NCBI RefSeq assembly: GCF_003049725.1
Contig: NZ_QAGM01000007.1
Coordinates: 62,001-126,000, forward strand
Length of the DNA stretch: 64,000 bases
Source: Oceanimonas marisflavi
GTDB taxonomy: Bacteria; Pseudomonadota; Gammaproteobacteria; Enterobacterales; Aeromonadaceae
Direction of reading: 5' to 3'
Under the pieces are notes generated by a model. It made no database searches. It had not been told where the DNA came from and worked only from the letters and a program-made list of their open reading frames with translations. Position numbers and translations under genes: made by a program. Shown here in pieces: positions 17,269 through 27,400 of this stretch; position 1 is the first letter of the stretch; the number at the start of each line of letters is the position of its first letter.

Positions 17269-19421
17269 ACCCCCAATTCAAAAATTCTTTTATCAACTTC
17301 TTCAGAATTAAGCGCTGTCGCTTTAAAATCATTAATTCTACTTAGCTCAGCCTTACGCAAACTTTGACTAGCATTATTAAAATAGCTTGGATGAGGGAGC
17401 ACCACAAAATCGACGATCAATGCTGCACTTTTACCTTCCGACTTTCTAAGTACTCGACCTCTTCTTTGTACATATTGACGCGGATTTCGAGTGCTCGCCA
17501 ATATAAAAGCATTTCGACAAACAGGGACATCAATTCCTTCATCAAGCACTTTCATAGCAACAAGTGAATCAATGTCTTGATTTTTAAAGTTTGTCATAAT
17601 TTTATGCCGTTCATGGCTACTTTCTTCCGAAGTAAACTTAGCGACACGGCATCCATACTCATGTAGTCGATTAGTAACACGCGTGATATAAGGCACATCA
17701 TCATTCATCGCATACCCTTCTCCAACATAAATTAATGTATGTGATAACGAAAGGTTTGGATGACAATGTATATAATCAAGCAAGGCAGGAAGCTTTCCCT
17801 GACAAGTAGCAAGTAACCTAGAGCGCTTTCCACACAGATTTGTCAGTATTTTTTTCTCATCGGAAGTTAATCCAGCATTTTTAGACTTTAATATAAGCTT
17901 TTGAATTTTTTCTGAACATTCCTCATACACCTCTTGTTCCTCATCATTAAGATAAACTGGTATTATCTCGTATCGATAAGGTGCTAAAACACCATCTTTG
18001 ATAGCATCACGAAGAGAATATTCACTGACAATCCCTTTGAAATAAGATATCAAATTTTTCTTTACAACATCAGGAAAAGGAGACCCCTCAATTTCATCAT
18101 CTTCATTCCTGAAAGGTGTCGCGGATAAGCCGATACGGTACTTACACTTAGGAAGTATTTCGAATAAGCCTTGTCCACCTAAATGGTGGCATTCATCACC
18201 AATAAAAAGTATATTGTCGAGTGATATTTTTCCTATTTTTGACTGAAACAGTTCTGAGGACATTGTTTGGTTAACAACAACCACACATACAAAGTCTAAT
18301 ACTTCCGCTAGAAACCTTAATATTTTTTTATCTAAAACAGAGCTCCACCTATCTGAGCTTTCATAGCACCTAACAGGGGTAATGTTAAATGTAGATAACT
18401 CCGAAACCCATTGATTTGCTAATTCAATATATGGAACACTTATGACAACAAACGTTGGCAAGCACTGCCTATGCCTCTCTTCATAAAGCTCTATCAGTGC
18501 TGAAATAGAAGTAAATGTCTTACCAGAGCCTGTGGCTAATTTAAACAACCCTTGATAACCCGCCCTTATCCAGCTCTTGATAGCATCTACTTGGTGAGGG
18601 AATAGCTCGAATGGCCTCCCTTTGATCATCAATGGCTTACGTGGTAATTTAGTCTTAATTTCTAGTTTTGATAATTGTACTTCTGACTTAGGAAAACTAT
18701 AAGTAAAAAAGGGCTTACCAGGTTTAACTTCATCAACAGAGTGTTTCTTGAACAGCTTCTTACGAAGCTCTTCTAAATTGACACCTGACTTTATTTTTTG
18801 ATAAGCCTCTGAATCCAAGTCAACTACTTTAACCCTCTTTTTATTATTATTCCAAAGAGAGTTGAAGTTATCTATTTCAATCTGGCCATAGTCAGAAAAT
18901 GACTCTCGCCAGCTAAAGAAAACAGAAATTTCTTCTGAGTTATACTTTGAAAGGCCAGCTAACGTTTCGTTAGCTGAGCCACTAAAAACAACGACTTCTC
19001 CCCCTTGGTAAAAAACTCCTACTTTCTTGTGAAACATTCCCTTGTGAGTAAATGCAAACTTGATCTCTAATTGTTGGTTGGCAACTAAGTAAGTAAGTAA
19101 ACGAAGCTTAGCATCTTCCGCTTCAAGCAACAGTTTACTCAGATCAAAAGAACGTGATTTAGCTGGGTTTGAGATCCCCTCCATAACAGCTTCATATTCG
19201 CTATCAGATAGAGGGTCTCCAATAATAAGCCTCATCTTTCCATCAGACAGAGTAAACTTTTCAAGCCCCTCAGCTACAGAAGCTAAGACATCTGAAGAAA
19301 AATATCCAACAGCACGGTCGTACTGCTTAGCCCTAGCTAATAATGGAATGTGAAAGCTAGAAAGGATGTCATCTTCATCAGAATCATATTTAGCTTTTAA
19401 CTTAAGAGATGAAAATTGCAT
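17262..19421 (-). CDS. DEAD/DEAH helicase with N-terminal PLD nuclease-like domain
   Basis: This 719-residue protein has an N-terminal phospholipase-D-like region (about 1-220) with HKKVGVFYQGG followed by FSGSANET; the HxK and GSxN elements are present but the intervening Asp is missing. An SF2 helicase core follows (about 275-700): Walker A LATGSGKTFTS, DECH box GDECHHLG, motif III GLSATPFR and motif VI QYVQRRGRVLRK. Such PLD-SF2 proteins act in restriction and in dnd-linked restriction. It starts 9 bp after the DUF262 gene and overlaps the small gene downstream, so it belongs to the same operon. Confidence 0.85.
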   Translation of the reverse strand: MQFSSLKLKAKYDSDEDDILSSFHIPLLARAKQYDRAVGYFSSDVLASVAEGLEKFTLSDGKMRLIIGDPLSDSEYEAVMEGISNPAKSRSFDLSKLLLEAEDAKLRLLTYLVANQQLEIKFAFTHKGMFHKKVGVFYQGGEVVVFSGSANETLAGLSKYNSEEISVFFSWRESFSDYGQIEIDNFNSLWNNNKKRVKVVDLDSEAYQKIKSGVNLEELRKKLFKKHSVDEVKPGKPFFTYSFPKSEVQLSKLEIKTKLPRKPLMIKGRPFELFPHQVDAIKSWIRAGYQGLFKLATGSGKTFTSISALIELYEERHRQCLPTFVVISVPYIELANQWVSELSTFNITPVRCYESSDRWSSVLDKKILRFLAEVLDFVCVVVVNQTMSSELFQSKIGKISLDNILFIGDECHHLGGQGLFEILPKCKYRIGLSATPFRNEDDEIEGSPFPDVVKKNLISYFKGIVSEYSLRDAIKDGVLAPYRYEIIPVYLNDEEQEVYEECSEKIQKLILKSKNAGLTSDEKKILTNLCGKRSRLLATCQGKLPALLDYIHCHPNLSLSHTLIYVGEGYAMNDDVPYITRVTNRLHEYGCRVAKFTSEESSHERHKIMTNFKNQDIDSLVAMKVLDEGIDVPVCRNAFILASTRNPRQYVQRRGRVLRKSEGKSAALIVDFVVLPHPSYFNNASQSLRKAELSRINDFKATALNSEEVDKRIFELGVC

Positions 19422-19430
19422 TATTTACAC

Positions 19431-21770
19431 CTAGTTGAGCCATTCATTTAAGTTTTCCCAAGCATTTTTTAATAAAAGCTTGGTTCTTTCATCAATAGCT
19501 TTTTTGTCCCACTCATCAGCATAAGTAATTTCGGCATATTTACTTTCAAGAAGGAGAATGGATATATTCCTAACAGCCTCAATCGAAACCTCAGACTGTG
19601 TTGATAATATTTCATCTATACCTAAGAGTGAATCATTTGCCAGAGCTTCTAGCATATTTTGCTTTAGGTTATACCAAGTCTGGTTGACGCCCGTAGAGAT
19701 GTTATCTCTAGCATCAACCAGTATGTTCCCTAACTTATTAAACTCTTCAGGGTTTGATATATTCGCATCTGACCAACCAGTTAAACTTCCGCCACCGCTG
19801 TACACTTTTTTCAGACAGTCTTTTCTCGAAATCAAAGCCCACATCATCGGCGTAATGAACTGGGCGCTCACATCTTCAGTACGTAAAAACCCTTCTTCAT
19901 CAAGCTTTATACCATGAAACCCTGCTAGGACTAATAACTTTATATTCTTAGAGTTTTTTAGAAGAGGCTGTTTAGAGCATATATCTAACCATTTATCAAA
20001 CACTCCATCCTTAGGTGAACCTTTACCTATGATTTTACTCTCCAGCTCTTGCCTAAAAAACGCTTTGATTGCATCTACATTAAATTCTTCAGAGCTCAAT
20101 GAGCTATTTTTAAGTTTATAAGGCTTTGAGTAAACACCGCCAACATCAAACCCTCTTTCGTGCAGCTTCTTATAAACGCTATCAATACCGTCAGCACCAC
20201 CACTCATTGCTCGCCACAAGACACTAAATCCAGTAACTGCCTTCAGCACTTGAGAAAAGCTAGAGCGCTCTTTACCCTCTACACCATACTTTTCATCTTG
20301 GAGAATGAACTGAATGAATAACGATTGAACAATATCATGCTTTATATCAACCAAATAGCACAAGCAAACCTTTGCAACATCTAGCTCATGTGGAGGAACC
20401 AACCCTGTCAAATCAGGCTCAGATGCTTGCCAGTGGTCGAATAAAAAACTGGCTGCTTTAGCTAATTGATTCAAATATTCATCTTTATTTGCATGAAAGC
20501 ATTGCTCGTAACTATTTATCATCGCATTACGCTGATCACGTAAGCTAGTTACTTTAGCTTTGCCTTCATATGCTCTAATGAAAGCTAATATAAGAGCTTT
20601 TGTTTTATCATTTTTTTCTTTGCTTTTAATTATATTCTCAAAACGGTCTGTTATAGAAATGAGTGTGTTCATCGCATCATCTGCATCAGGCTCTCTATCT
20701 TTACGTTTTGAGCCAATATGTTCGATGACTTTGGGCACGAAAGTTTCTATAGCAGTTAGTGGTTCTCCAGTAGTGTTGAGAGCTTCAAACATATCAAAAG
20801 CATAAGACTCATTATTTACTTCCACATAAGTAAGACATACCCGATGAAGTAAGAACTTAGCAAACAATGTTATGAAAATGATATCAGAAACCTTGTCATT
20901 AACCTCTGAAACTTGTTGCAGTGCCTCATCAATCGGAAAATCTAAACAATCATCTAGAGTTTTAACATTAACCAAATCTTTAACATTAATTATCTCTTCC
21001 ACTTCTCCATCTACACTTTTAAACTGAAATCCTTTCTGTATACAGTCAAGCTGCCTTCTTATTTCTTTAACATTATGAATGACTCTTCTAGAAGAATCAT
21101 TAAGCAAACTTAGGTTAAACTCTTTGAAAACAGCCGAGCTTTCAGAGTCGAGAAGATGCCGTTGATATCTAATCAAAAGTTCCGATATTGGGCTTTCATA
21201 AACTGCTTTATTATTATCTTTCCCCCAGCAATCTACCTGCGATCTGATAATCTTAGGTAGGTACTTAAACACTGCGTGCTCTGCCTGAGTTTCTATGACA
21301 AAATTAGACGTATCTAGAATGCTTTGTAGCACTATTTCCCTTAGCTCTTCAAGTGCATTCAAAGTGGCCTCATCTTTTTCCTTTTCAATAATTTTCTTTA
21401 GTTCAGGAATAAGTAAACGCAACCTTTCATTCAAACAAACAATAACCAGCATTAAGGTAGACAATCGCTGCTGACCATCTATTATTAGCTTTATATTGTT
21501 CGGGGTGTGTCGCTTAACTAATGGATATATAGTTTTTGCTCCTACATCATCTACGGTAAGTATAGTTCCGAGAAATATGATTGCGTCTGATGACTCCAGG
21601 AGATTTCTAAAAACATTATCAAAATTTGAAAAAAGATCCTTAATATGAGCCTCTTCCCATGAATAAGGCCTTTGATACGCAGGCATATAAAAGCCTGTAT
21701 TATTCCGATCACACAGCACATGGTACACCGACTGTGGCTCTGCCTTGAATATATCGAGGGACTTTTGCAT
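19431..21770 (-). CDS. DUF262/DUF1524-like restriction protein (SspE/GmrSD type)
   Basis: This 779-residue protein has clear DUF262 NTPase motifs: FYMPAYQRPYSWEE near residue 28, IIDGQQRLSTLML near 94, and FEALNTTGEPLTAIET near 333. The C-terminus holds a DUF1524-like stretch, FNKLGNILVDARDN, but the HxxP histidine normally 20-30 residues before it appears replaced (LKKVYSGG). The length matches SspE, which senses phosphorothioate through DUF262 and nicks foreign DNA through its HNH domain. If the histidine is really lost, cleavage may depend on partner proteins. It leads the minus-strand operon, with a weak GGGAAAA ribosome site. Confidence 0.78.
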   Translation of the reverse strand: MQKSLDIFKAEPQSVYHVLCDRNNTGFYMPAYQRPYSWEEAHIKDLFSNFDNVFRNLLESSDAIIFLGTILTVDDVGAKTIYPLVKRHTPNNIKLIIDGQQRLSTLMLVIVCLNERLRLLIPELKKIIEKEKDEATLNALEELREIVLQSILDTSNFVIETQAEHAVFKYLPKIIRSQVDCWGKDNNKAVYESPISELLIRYQRHLLDSESSAVFKEFNLSLLNDSSRRVIHNVKEIRRQLDCIQKGFQFKSVDGEVEEIINVKDLVNVKTLDDCLDFPIDEALQQVSEVNDKVSDIIFITLFAKFLLHRVCLTYVEVNNESYAFDMFEALNTTGEPLTAIETFVPKVIEHIGSKRKDREPDADDAMNTLISITDRFENIIKSKEKNDKTKALILAFIRAYEGKAKVTSLRDQRNAMINSYEQCFHANKDEYLNQLAKAASFLFDHWQASEPDLTGLVPPHELDVAKVCLCYLVDIKHDIVQSLFIQFILQDEKYGVEGKERSSFSQVLKAVTGFSVLWRAMSGGADGIDSVYKKLHERGFDVGGVYSKPYKLKNSSLSSEEFNVDAIKAFFRQELESKIIGKGSPKDGVFDKWLDICSKQPLLKNSKNIKLLVLAGFHGIKLDEEGFLRTEDVSAQFITPMMWALISRKDCLKKVYSGGGSLTGWSDANISNPEEFNKLGNILVDARDNISTGVNQTWYNLKQNMLEALANDSLLGIDEILSTQSEVSIEAVRNISILLLESKYAEITYADEWDKKAIDERTKLLLKNAWENLNEWLN

Positions 21771-21949
21771 AGATATAAATTTTCCCGAGTAGTTAGTATG
21801 TTATTATTTTCGCTCAAAAATAGTTTATAGCACGCTTCTATAGAACTTTCCATACACTCCCAGGCCGAGAGCATACTTTGCTGGTCATTTAACCAAAGAA
21901 TAATTGAGCCCGGTAATCGTCGTTCCAACTGGCCCGTTTCAGCTTGTTG

Positions 21950-22092
21950 CACTGACTCGGCGAACCACACTCACTTTGCTTGAGGATGTCTATGAAGAGT
22001 TGAAGCAGCTGCGCCGGGAGGACGCCCGACTCAAGGAAGAGCGAGAGCTGCTAAAAAAGGCAGCCGCCTTCTTCGCCAAAGAATCTCGCTAA
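21950..22092 (+). pseudogene. IS3-family OrfA, C-terminal fragment
   Basis: The frame ends [20 protein letters not shown], the classic C-terminus of IS3-family OrfA (leucine-zipper end before the frameshift site). The N-terminal helix-turn-helix part is absent, so the transposase cannot be made normally and the copy is probably immobile. Confidence 0.75.
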
Positions 22093-22139
22093 GGTATACC
22101 TTTATCGACGCCAATCAGGGCAGGTTCAGCACCGCTCTG

Positions 22140-22955
22140 ATGTGCCGCGTGTTTGAAGTGTCTCGTAGTGGCTATTATGAGTGGCGGTCCAGGCCGCCCA
22201 GCCCACGAAAACAGCAGGAGAAGGCGTTGAAGGCGAAAATCCGGGAGCACCACGAAGAAAGCCGGGCAACCTATGGGACGCGGCGTATTCAGAAGAAGCT
22301 GACAGGAGATGGTGAGGCCGTCAGTCGCCGCCGGGTTGCCCGCTTGATGAAAGAAGAAGGGCTGGAATGCAAGACACGGCGGAAGTTCAAGGCCACCACC
22401 AACTCGAAGCATGACAAGCCGGTCGCGCCGAGCCTTCTGGCGCAAAACTTCTCGGCAGAAAAGCCGGATCAGGCCTATGTGGGTGATATCACTTATATCC
22501 CGACACGGGAGGGATGGCTCTATCTGGCCGTCTTTATCGACCTCTGCTCACGGGCGGTTGTGGGGTGGTCGATGGGTAGCCGAATGCCGGCGTCTCTGGT
22601 GAACGATGCTCTGAGCATGGCGATCTGGAAACGCAGGCCAGCCGCCGGATTACTGGTTCATAGCGACCGAGGCAGCCAGTATGTTTCAGATAGCTTCCAG
22701 CGGTTGCTCAAGCAGCATGACTTCCAATGCAGCATGAGCCGGAAGGGAAACTGTTGGGATAACGCCCCGTCGGAGAGCTTCTTCCATACGCTGAAGACAG
22801 AACTGATCTATCACGAGGATTTTTATACTCGGGGAGAAGCGAAGCAAGCCGTCTTCGAGTATATCGAAGTGTTTTATAATCGGGTGCGACTGCACTCCAG
22901 CAATGATTACGTGAGTCCGTTGGACTATGAATCAGAGCTGCGAGCAGTTGCTTGA
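22140..22955 (+). CDS. IS3-family transposase OrfB (DDE domain)
   Basis: The protein has the HTH_21 segment ([11 protein letters not shown]) and an rve integrase core with the DDE triad visible as [21 protein letters not shown] and [14 protein letters not shown]. The in-frame reading continues upstream ([15 protein letters not shown]), as expected when OrfB is made by programmed frameshifting from OrfA. The first ATG is at 22140. With OrfA truncated, expression as a fusion is unlikely. Confidence 0.85.
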   Translation: MCRVFEVSRSGYYEWRSRPPSPRKQQEKALKAKIREHHEESRATYGTRRIQKKLTGDGEAVSRRRVARLMKEEGLECKTRRKFKATTNSKHDKPVAPSLLAQNFSAEKPDQAYVGDITYIPTREGWLYLAVFIDLCSRAVVGWSMGSRMPASLVNDALSMAIWKRRPAAGLLVHSDRGSQYVSDSFQRLLKQHDFQCSMSRKGNCWDNAPSESFFHTLKTELIYHEDFYTRGEAKQAVFEYIEVFYNRVRLHSSNDYVSPLDYESELRAVA

Positions 22956-22985
22956 TAATGTGTCCGGAAAACTGTTGCCAGATCA

Positions 22986-23460
22986 AAGTATGCTCCCGTC
23001 CTGACATGGCGCTCAACATGCTCAATGCAGAGCCAACCAAGCTGAGCATTGTTGGTAAGCAGAGAAGGTGCTGGATGAAAACCGACCATCTTGAAAGGTG
23101 CTTAAAGCAGGAATCTCGAAGTTGATGAAAAACTAAACACTCATGCGGTCGCCCTGCCATCGCAACTGCTGGAGCATGTAACTGACACTCCGTGCAGAAG
23201 CCTATGCTTTAGCAAGATTAAAGCTCACACAATGCAATACTTATCAACAACTTACAACAAAAAAACACTTTATAATCTGACAATGAGGTTAAGCTTCCAA
23301 CTGCAGGTTAAAGCCTCTTCAGGAGTAACCGTCAAAAATCTCAAAGTTCTTGTACCGTTTATTGAGGGGGTCACGTTACCCTATTCCGAACCCTTTCTCT
23401 CTGCTACAATCTTGACTTGTTTGGATAAAGTCTCCAATTCAGAAATTCAAGGTAACGACA
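22986..23460. other. Intergenic stretch upstream of sspB
   Basis: This 475-bp stretch holds no complete gene. Its first part may be a transposase remnant (listed separately); the rest is AT-rich and presumably carries the sspBCD promoter, although no convincing -35/-10 pair stands out. IS insertion nearby may have altered the divergent promoter region. Confidence 0.4.
23000..23125 (+). pseudogene. Possible transposase C-terminal remnant
   Basis: An open stretch of 41 codons (ALNMLNAEPTKLSIVGKQRR and following residues) looks like the C-terminal tail of a DDE transposase, perhaps IS4-like. It has no start and no catalytic region. The family call is tentative. Confidence 0.25.
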
Positions 23461-24420
23461 TTGAACATAGAGTCTAGTAGCCTGAAATTTTCCGGGCATC
23501 AAACCTTCCCTATCCGATATGGATGGATATATAAGATAATTCAAGAAGTTGACGAAGGAAGCTCCCTATCGAGCAAAGAAAATATTGAAGATCAGATGAG
23601 ATCTATGGGTATGGGTAAGAACATGGTGCTATCCGTCAGGCACTGGATTCGCACCCTCAACCTCGTTGTCTGCACTGATAAAAAAGATCAAAAATACGAG
23701 CTAACAGATCTGGCGGAAAAGCTGTTTGTAGGCGAAAATGCCTATGATGAGTTTATCGATAAGATTGGAACAGTTTGGCTGTTGCATTGGTTAATGCAGT
23801 CCATTAATGCTCATAATGCAGAATTGAACACAGCTCGTTGGTTCTTCAACTACTTCAATGGTGTTCGCCTCGACAAGCTTCAATTAGCAAAAGAAATTCA
23901 GCTCTCACTTGCTAATCATGACAAAAAGCTCACAGAATCCACCCTCAATAAAGATATCGACTGTCTGCTCCAGATGTATGGAGTAAGAAAAACAGCAGCG
24001 ACTAAAGTTAACGAAGACAGCTTTACGTCTCCCTTTACTGAGCTAGGCCTGATATCCCAAGTAAGCACAAAAGATTATCGAGCAGAGCTGTCTGCCCAAA
24101 AATCACTTCCTGTTGAAATATTCGCCTACGCTGTAATTGATTACATGACCAGAAAACAACTGGGGCCAAACGGTGAAAAAGAAAACAATAACAACACTCT
24201 ATCTTTTGACTCTCTCCTCAATGATATAGGTTCACCGGGCCGGGTATTCAGACTAACAACAGCCGGGTTAAGTGAGAAGCTGGACGCTCTGGAGATCCTC
24301 AGTGAAGGCAAAATTGCCTGGACTGATACACAAGGATTAAGACAGGTTCAGCATTGCTATGATGATTTACAAAGTGTAGATCCTGGTATGTTCCTAAAGC
24401 ATTACTATCAGGGAGAGTAA
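23461..24420 (+). CDS. sspB: SspB, DUF4007 DNA-nicking protein of phosphorothioation
   Basis: This 319-residue DUF4007-family protein opens with the family hallmark KFSGHQTFPIRYGWIYK. SspB is described as the nicking endonuclease that opens one strand for sulfur insertion in the SspABCD system. The start is TTG at 23461, supported by AAGG 8 bp upstream and by the N-terminal motif beginning only ten residues later. The stop lies three bases before sspC. Low GC and A/T-ending codons fit the island rather than the host. Confidence 0.87.
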   Translation: MNIESSSLKFSGHQTFPIRYGWIYKIIQEVDEGSSLSSKENIEDQMRSMGMGKNMVLSVRHWIRTLNLVVCTDKKDQKYELTDLAEKLFVGENAYDEFIDKIGTVWLLHWLMQSINAHNAELNTARWFFNYFNGVRLDKLQLAKEIQLSLANHDKKLTESTLNKDIDCLLQMYGVRKTAATKVNEDSFTSPFTELGLISQVSTKDYRAELSAQKSLPVEIFAYAVIDYMTRKQLGPNGEKENNNNTLSFDSLLNDIGSPGRVFRLTTAGLSEKLDALEILSEGKIAWTDTQGLRQVQHCYDDLQSVDPGMFLKHYYQGE

Positions 24421-24423
24421 GAC

Positions 24424-27400
24424 ATGACACTAATTAAAAAGTATTCTATTGCTACCAGGCAGCAACGCTCCACACGTATTGATAGCGACTTAAGCCCTGA
24501 CTTTTTTCAGGGACTGGTATATCACGGCACCGCTCAGTCTGCTCTAGAAACTTTATTCAGACAGTTTTCTCAAGTTAATCAAAGTGCCTACACACTAACT
24601 GGCCCATACGGTTCTGGTAAGTCGACGATTGCTTTACTATTAACAGGCCTTTTACATCAAGACGCTCAGATACGTAATGCTGCATTAAAAGTTATAAACC
24701 AAGAGTCAAAAGTACTTTTGGACGACAGTGTTATTTATAATTCTGGCTGGTTACAAATCCGCTCTGTTGGTGGAGTAAGTAACCCTGTCGATACCTTTTG
24801 GAGCGCTACTTTGTTGGCTCTAGAAGAACACCCTAACACTCATGGCTTGCACGAAAAGTACAAAGATAAAACAATAAAAGATGAGTCTCACCTTGTTGAT
24901 GAATGGGAAACTCTTTTCACGGAAGTTAACGAGCTAGTAGATGGCGTACTACTTATTGCTGATGAAATGGGTAAAAGCCTCGAGTTTATTAATAAAAATC
25001 GTGGTGAGCTGCATCTATTTCAAGACTTAGCAGAAGTGCTCAGCCGAATAAAAACTCCTGTTATTTTTCTAGGGTTACTCCACCAGGCTTTTAGTGAGTA
25101 CGCCAAAGACAGAGGAACCAAGCTACAAGAAGAATGGAGTAAAATCCAAGGTCGATATAACGACATTCTATATAATGTATCAACCGATGAAACCGTAGCT
25201 CTGATCGCTCAGTCCATTACTAACAACGACGCCATCAGTCATAGCAATGATAAGCATGTAAAACTAGTACTTGATGCGCTGGCTGACAAGCCTGATAGAA
25301 AACAACAACTCAAGAATCGCCTGGAAAACTGTGTACCATTACACCCCTTGACCGCTTTACTGCTTGGTCCTATTTCTAAGCGTCGATTTAGCCAGAATGA
25401 GCGTAGCACATTTAGCTTTCTGAATTCTCATGAGCAATACAGCTTTCAGATGTTCCTTAAGCAAAGTGTCAACCCTGATGCACGCTATACGCTAGAAAAC
25501 CTTTGGGACTACCTTGAAACCAACTTAGAACATGCGATTTTAGGTTCTCCTGACGGGCATGCTTGGGCGGCAGCAACAGAGTCTATTCGCCAGGCCAGCA
25601 AAAAAGAGGTTCCAGAAAAAGCGATTGATGTACTAAAGTCTATTGCATTAATCACACTATTTGGAAAACCTGCAAACCTTTCAGCTACTGAGGAGATGCT
25701 TCTTGCCTCCTGCGAAGTCAATAGCAAAGCCGAACTCAATGAATATTTACAAAGCTTAAAAGACGCTTCCTGCATTATCTTCCGTAAGCATTTATCTTCC
25801 TGGGTTATCTTTGAAGGTTCAGACCTTGATATACCTGGCCTGATAGAAGAAAAAATTGAGCAACAAGGCGACAGTATGGAAGCCATCAGCCATGTCGTCT
25901 TTTCTAAGCAAATTATCGCCAAGGGCTACTATCATAAGGTTGGTACTCTTCGCTGGGCTGAGCAGTCCATCGCATATAACTTTAGTTCTCAAGACGCCGC
26001 AAAGCTCATTGCACAACGTAACGGTGCGTTTTCCAACATGGTGTTACTGTTAGAACACCAACCTGAAAGCGCCCTGCAAGAGTTAACTCAAAATGAGCCA
26101 ACCCTTATTCTTGCTAATGCTGTAAATCCAGAAGAAATTATAGCCTTGGCAAAAGAGTTGTACGCTTTGGAGCTAATACGTTCAGATAAAGAAGTTGGCC
26201 GCGTGCTTCAACATGATAACGTTGCACTCAAAGAGTACAATGGTCGTCTCACTAATGCAGAGGAAGCTCTTCGCAACGCAATTGATGAGTCTTTCAATCA
26301 ATCAAAATGGTTCAATCACGGCCAAGTATATAGCACCAACACTTTAAGTGAAATCGTCAGTCTCACTGCGAGCAGAGTGTTTAGTAAAACACCTGTTATT
26401 ATGAATGAGCTGGTAAACCGTAATAAGCTATCAGGCACAGCAGTTTCAGCACTTAAGAAGCTACTGGAAGCTATGCTAGATAGTGAAGATCAGGTTAACT
26501 TAGGTATTACTGGATTTCCTCCCGAGATGTCGATGTACATCAGTTGCCTTAAGAGTACAGATATACATGCATCAAATGCTGAAGATGGCTCTCACTGGCA
26601 TATAAAAAACTTGGGTCCAAGATTAGATAGCCTATTTAGCGATGCTTTCCAGTTGCTCGAGCAGAACCCAGGCAAAAGCATTCGTCTGTCTGAAATAGCT
26701 ACTCTTTGGACTAGTGCTCCCTATGGTGTGACTCAAGGGGTCATTCCTATTTATATGCTCGCTTTCTTAAAAGCTCTTGGGCAGAGCATTGCATTTTACG
26801 AGAAAAACCTTGGTGGTGAATACGCCTTTATCACAGAGCCTGACGTTGACTACGTCCACAAACTGATTAAGAGCCCTCAAGAGTTAGCAGTAAAATATAT
26901 CGTTCTTGATAAAACCGAGAGTGACTGGTTACAAAACTTAGCCGTCTTTACCTCTTCTGAAACAAATAAAGAAGTTACAAATAATATACTATCAGTTGCA
27001 ACGCCTCTTGTTACAACTATGCATAACCTCCCCAACTGGGTGAAGAACGCTCACAACTTTATTGAAAATGACCCAGAGCACAATAAACAAATAGTTGAGG
27101 TTCGTGATCTCTTCCTCCAGGCAAATGACCCTCACACTCTTTTAATTAAGAGCTTACCGAAAGCGCTCGACCCTAACAATGAGCTTAAGTTCTCTCAAAA
27201 AATAGACATTCTTGAAAACTGCTTTAACGTGCTACGCAGTAAGCATGATCAAATGCTTTCTCAAATAAAGAGCAAAGTGAAAACCATTTTCCCTGAAACC
27301 GGTGAAGAATTAGCTTCAATGTGTCAACTAGTTGAAAAACGCTCAGGAGATATTCGACTGAAAGCATTTGCACGTGAGCTAGGAAAGAGCGAAGATGGTC

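Larger units (their letters stand above)
21905..22985 (+). mobile_element. Truncated IS3-family insertion sequence
   Basis: The element contains the end of orfA, a complete orfB reading frame and a right terminal inverted repeat, TGTCCGGAAAACTGTTGCCA, at 22961-22980 running to 22985. The left repeat and the first part of orfA are missing, so the left boundary is approximate. A 12-bp sequence GAGCATACTTTG at 21869-21880 recurs inverted at 22984-22995 just outside the right end. The higher GC than the surrounding island shows a separate origin. Confidence 0.8.

Noticed and set aside
21551-21970. Minus-strand ORF of 139 residues overlapping the DUF262 start
   Set aside because: Most of it lies out of frame inside the DUF262 gene and the rest spans the IS junction; no domain is seen.
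23232-23477. 81-residue ORF upstream of sspB
   Set aside because: It overlaps the sspB start, has no ribosome site and shows no recognisable features; the region is more likely promoter DNA.
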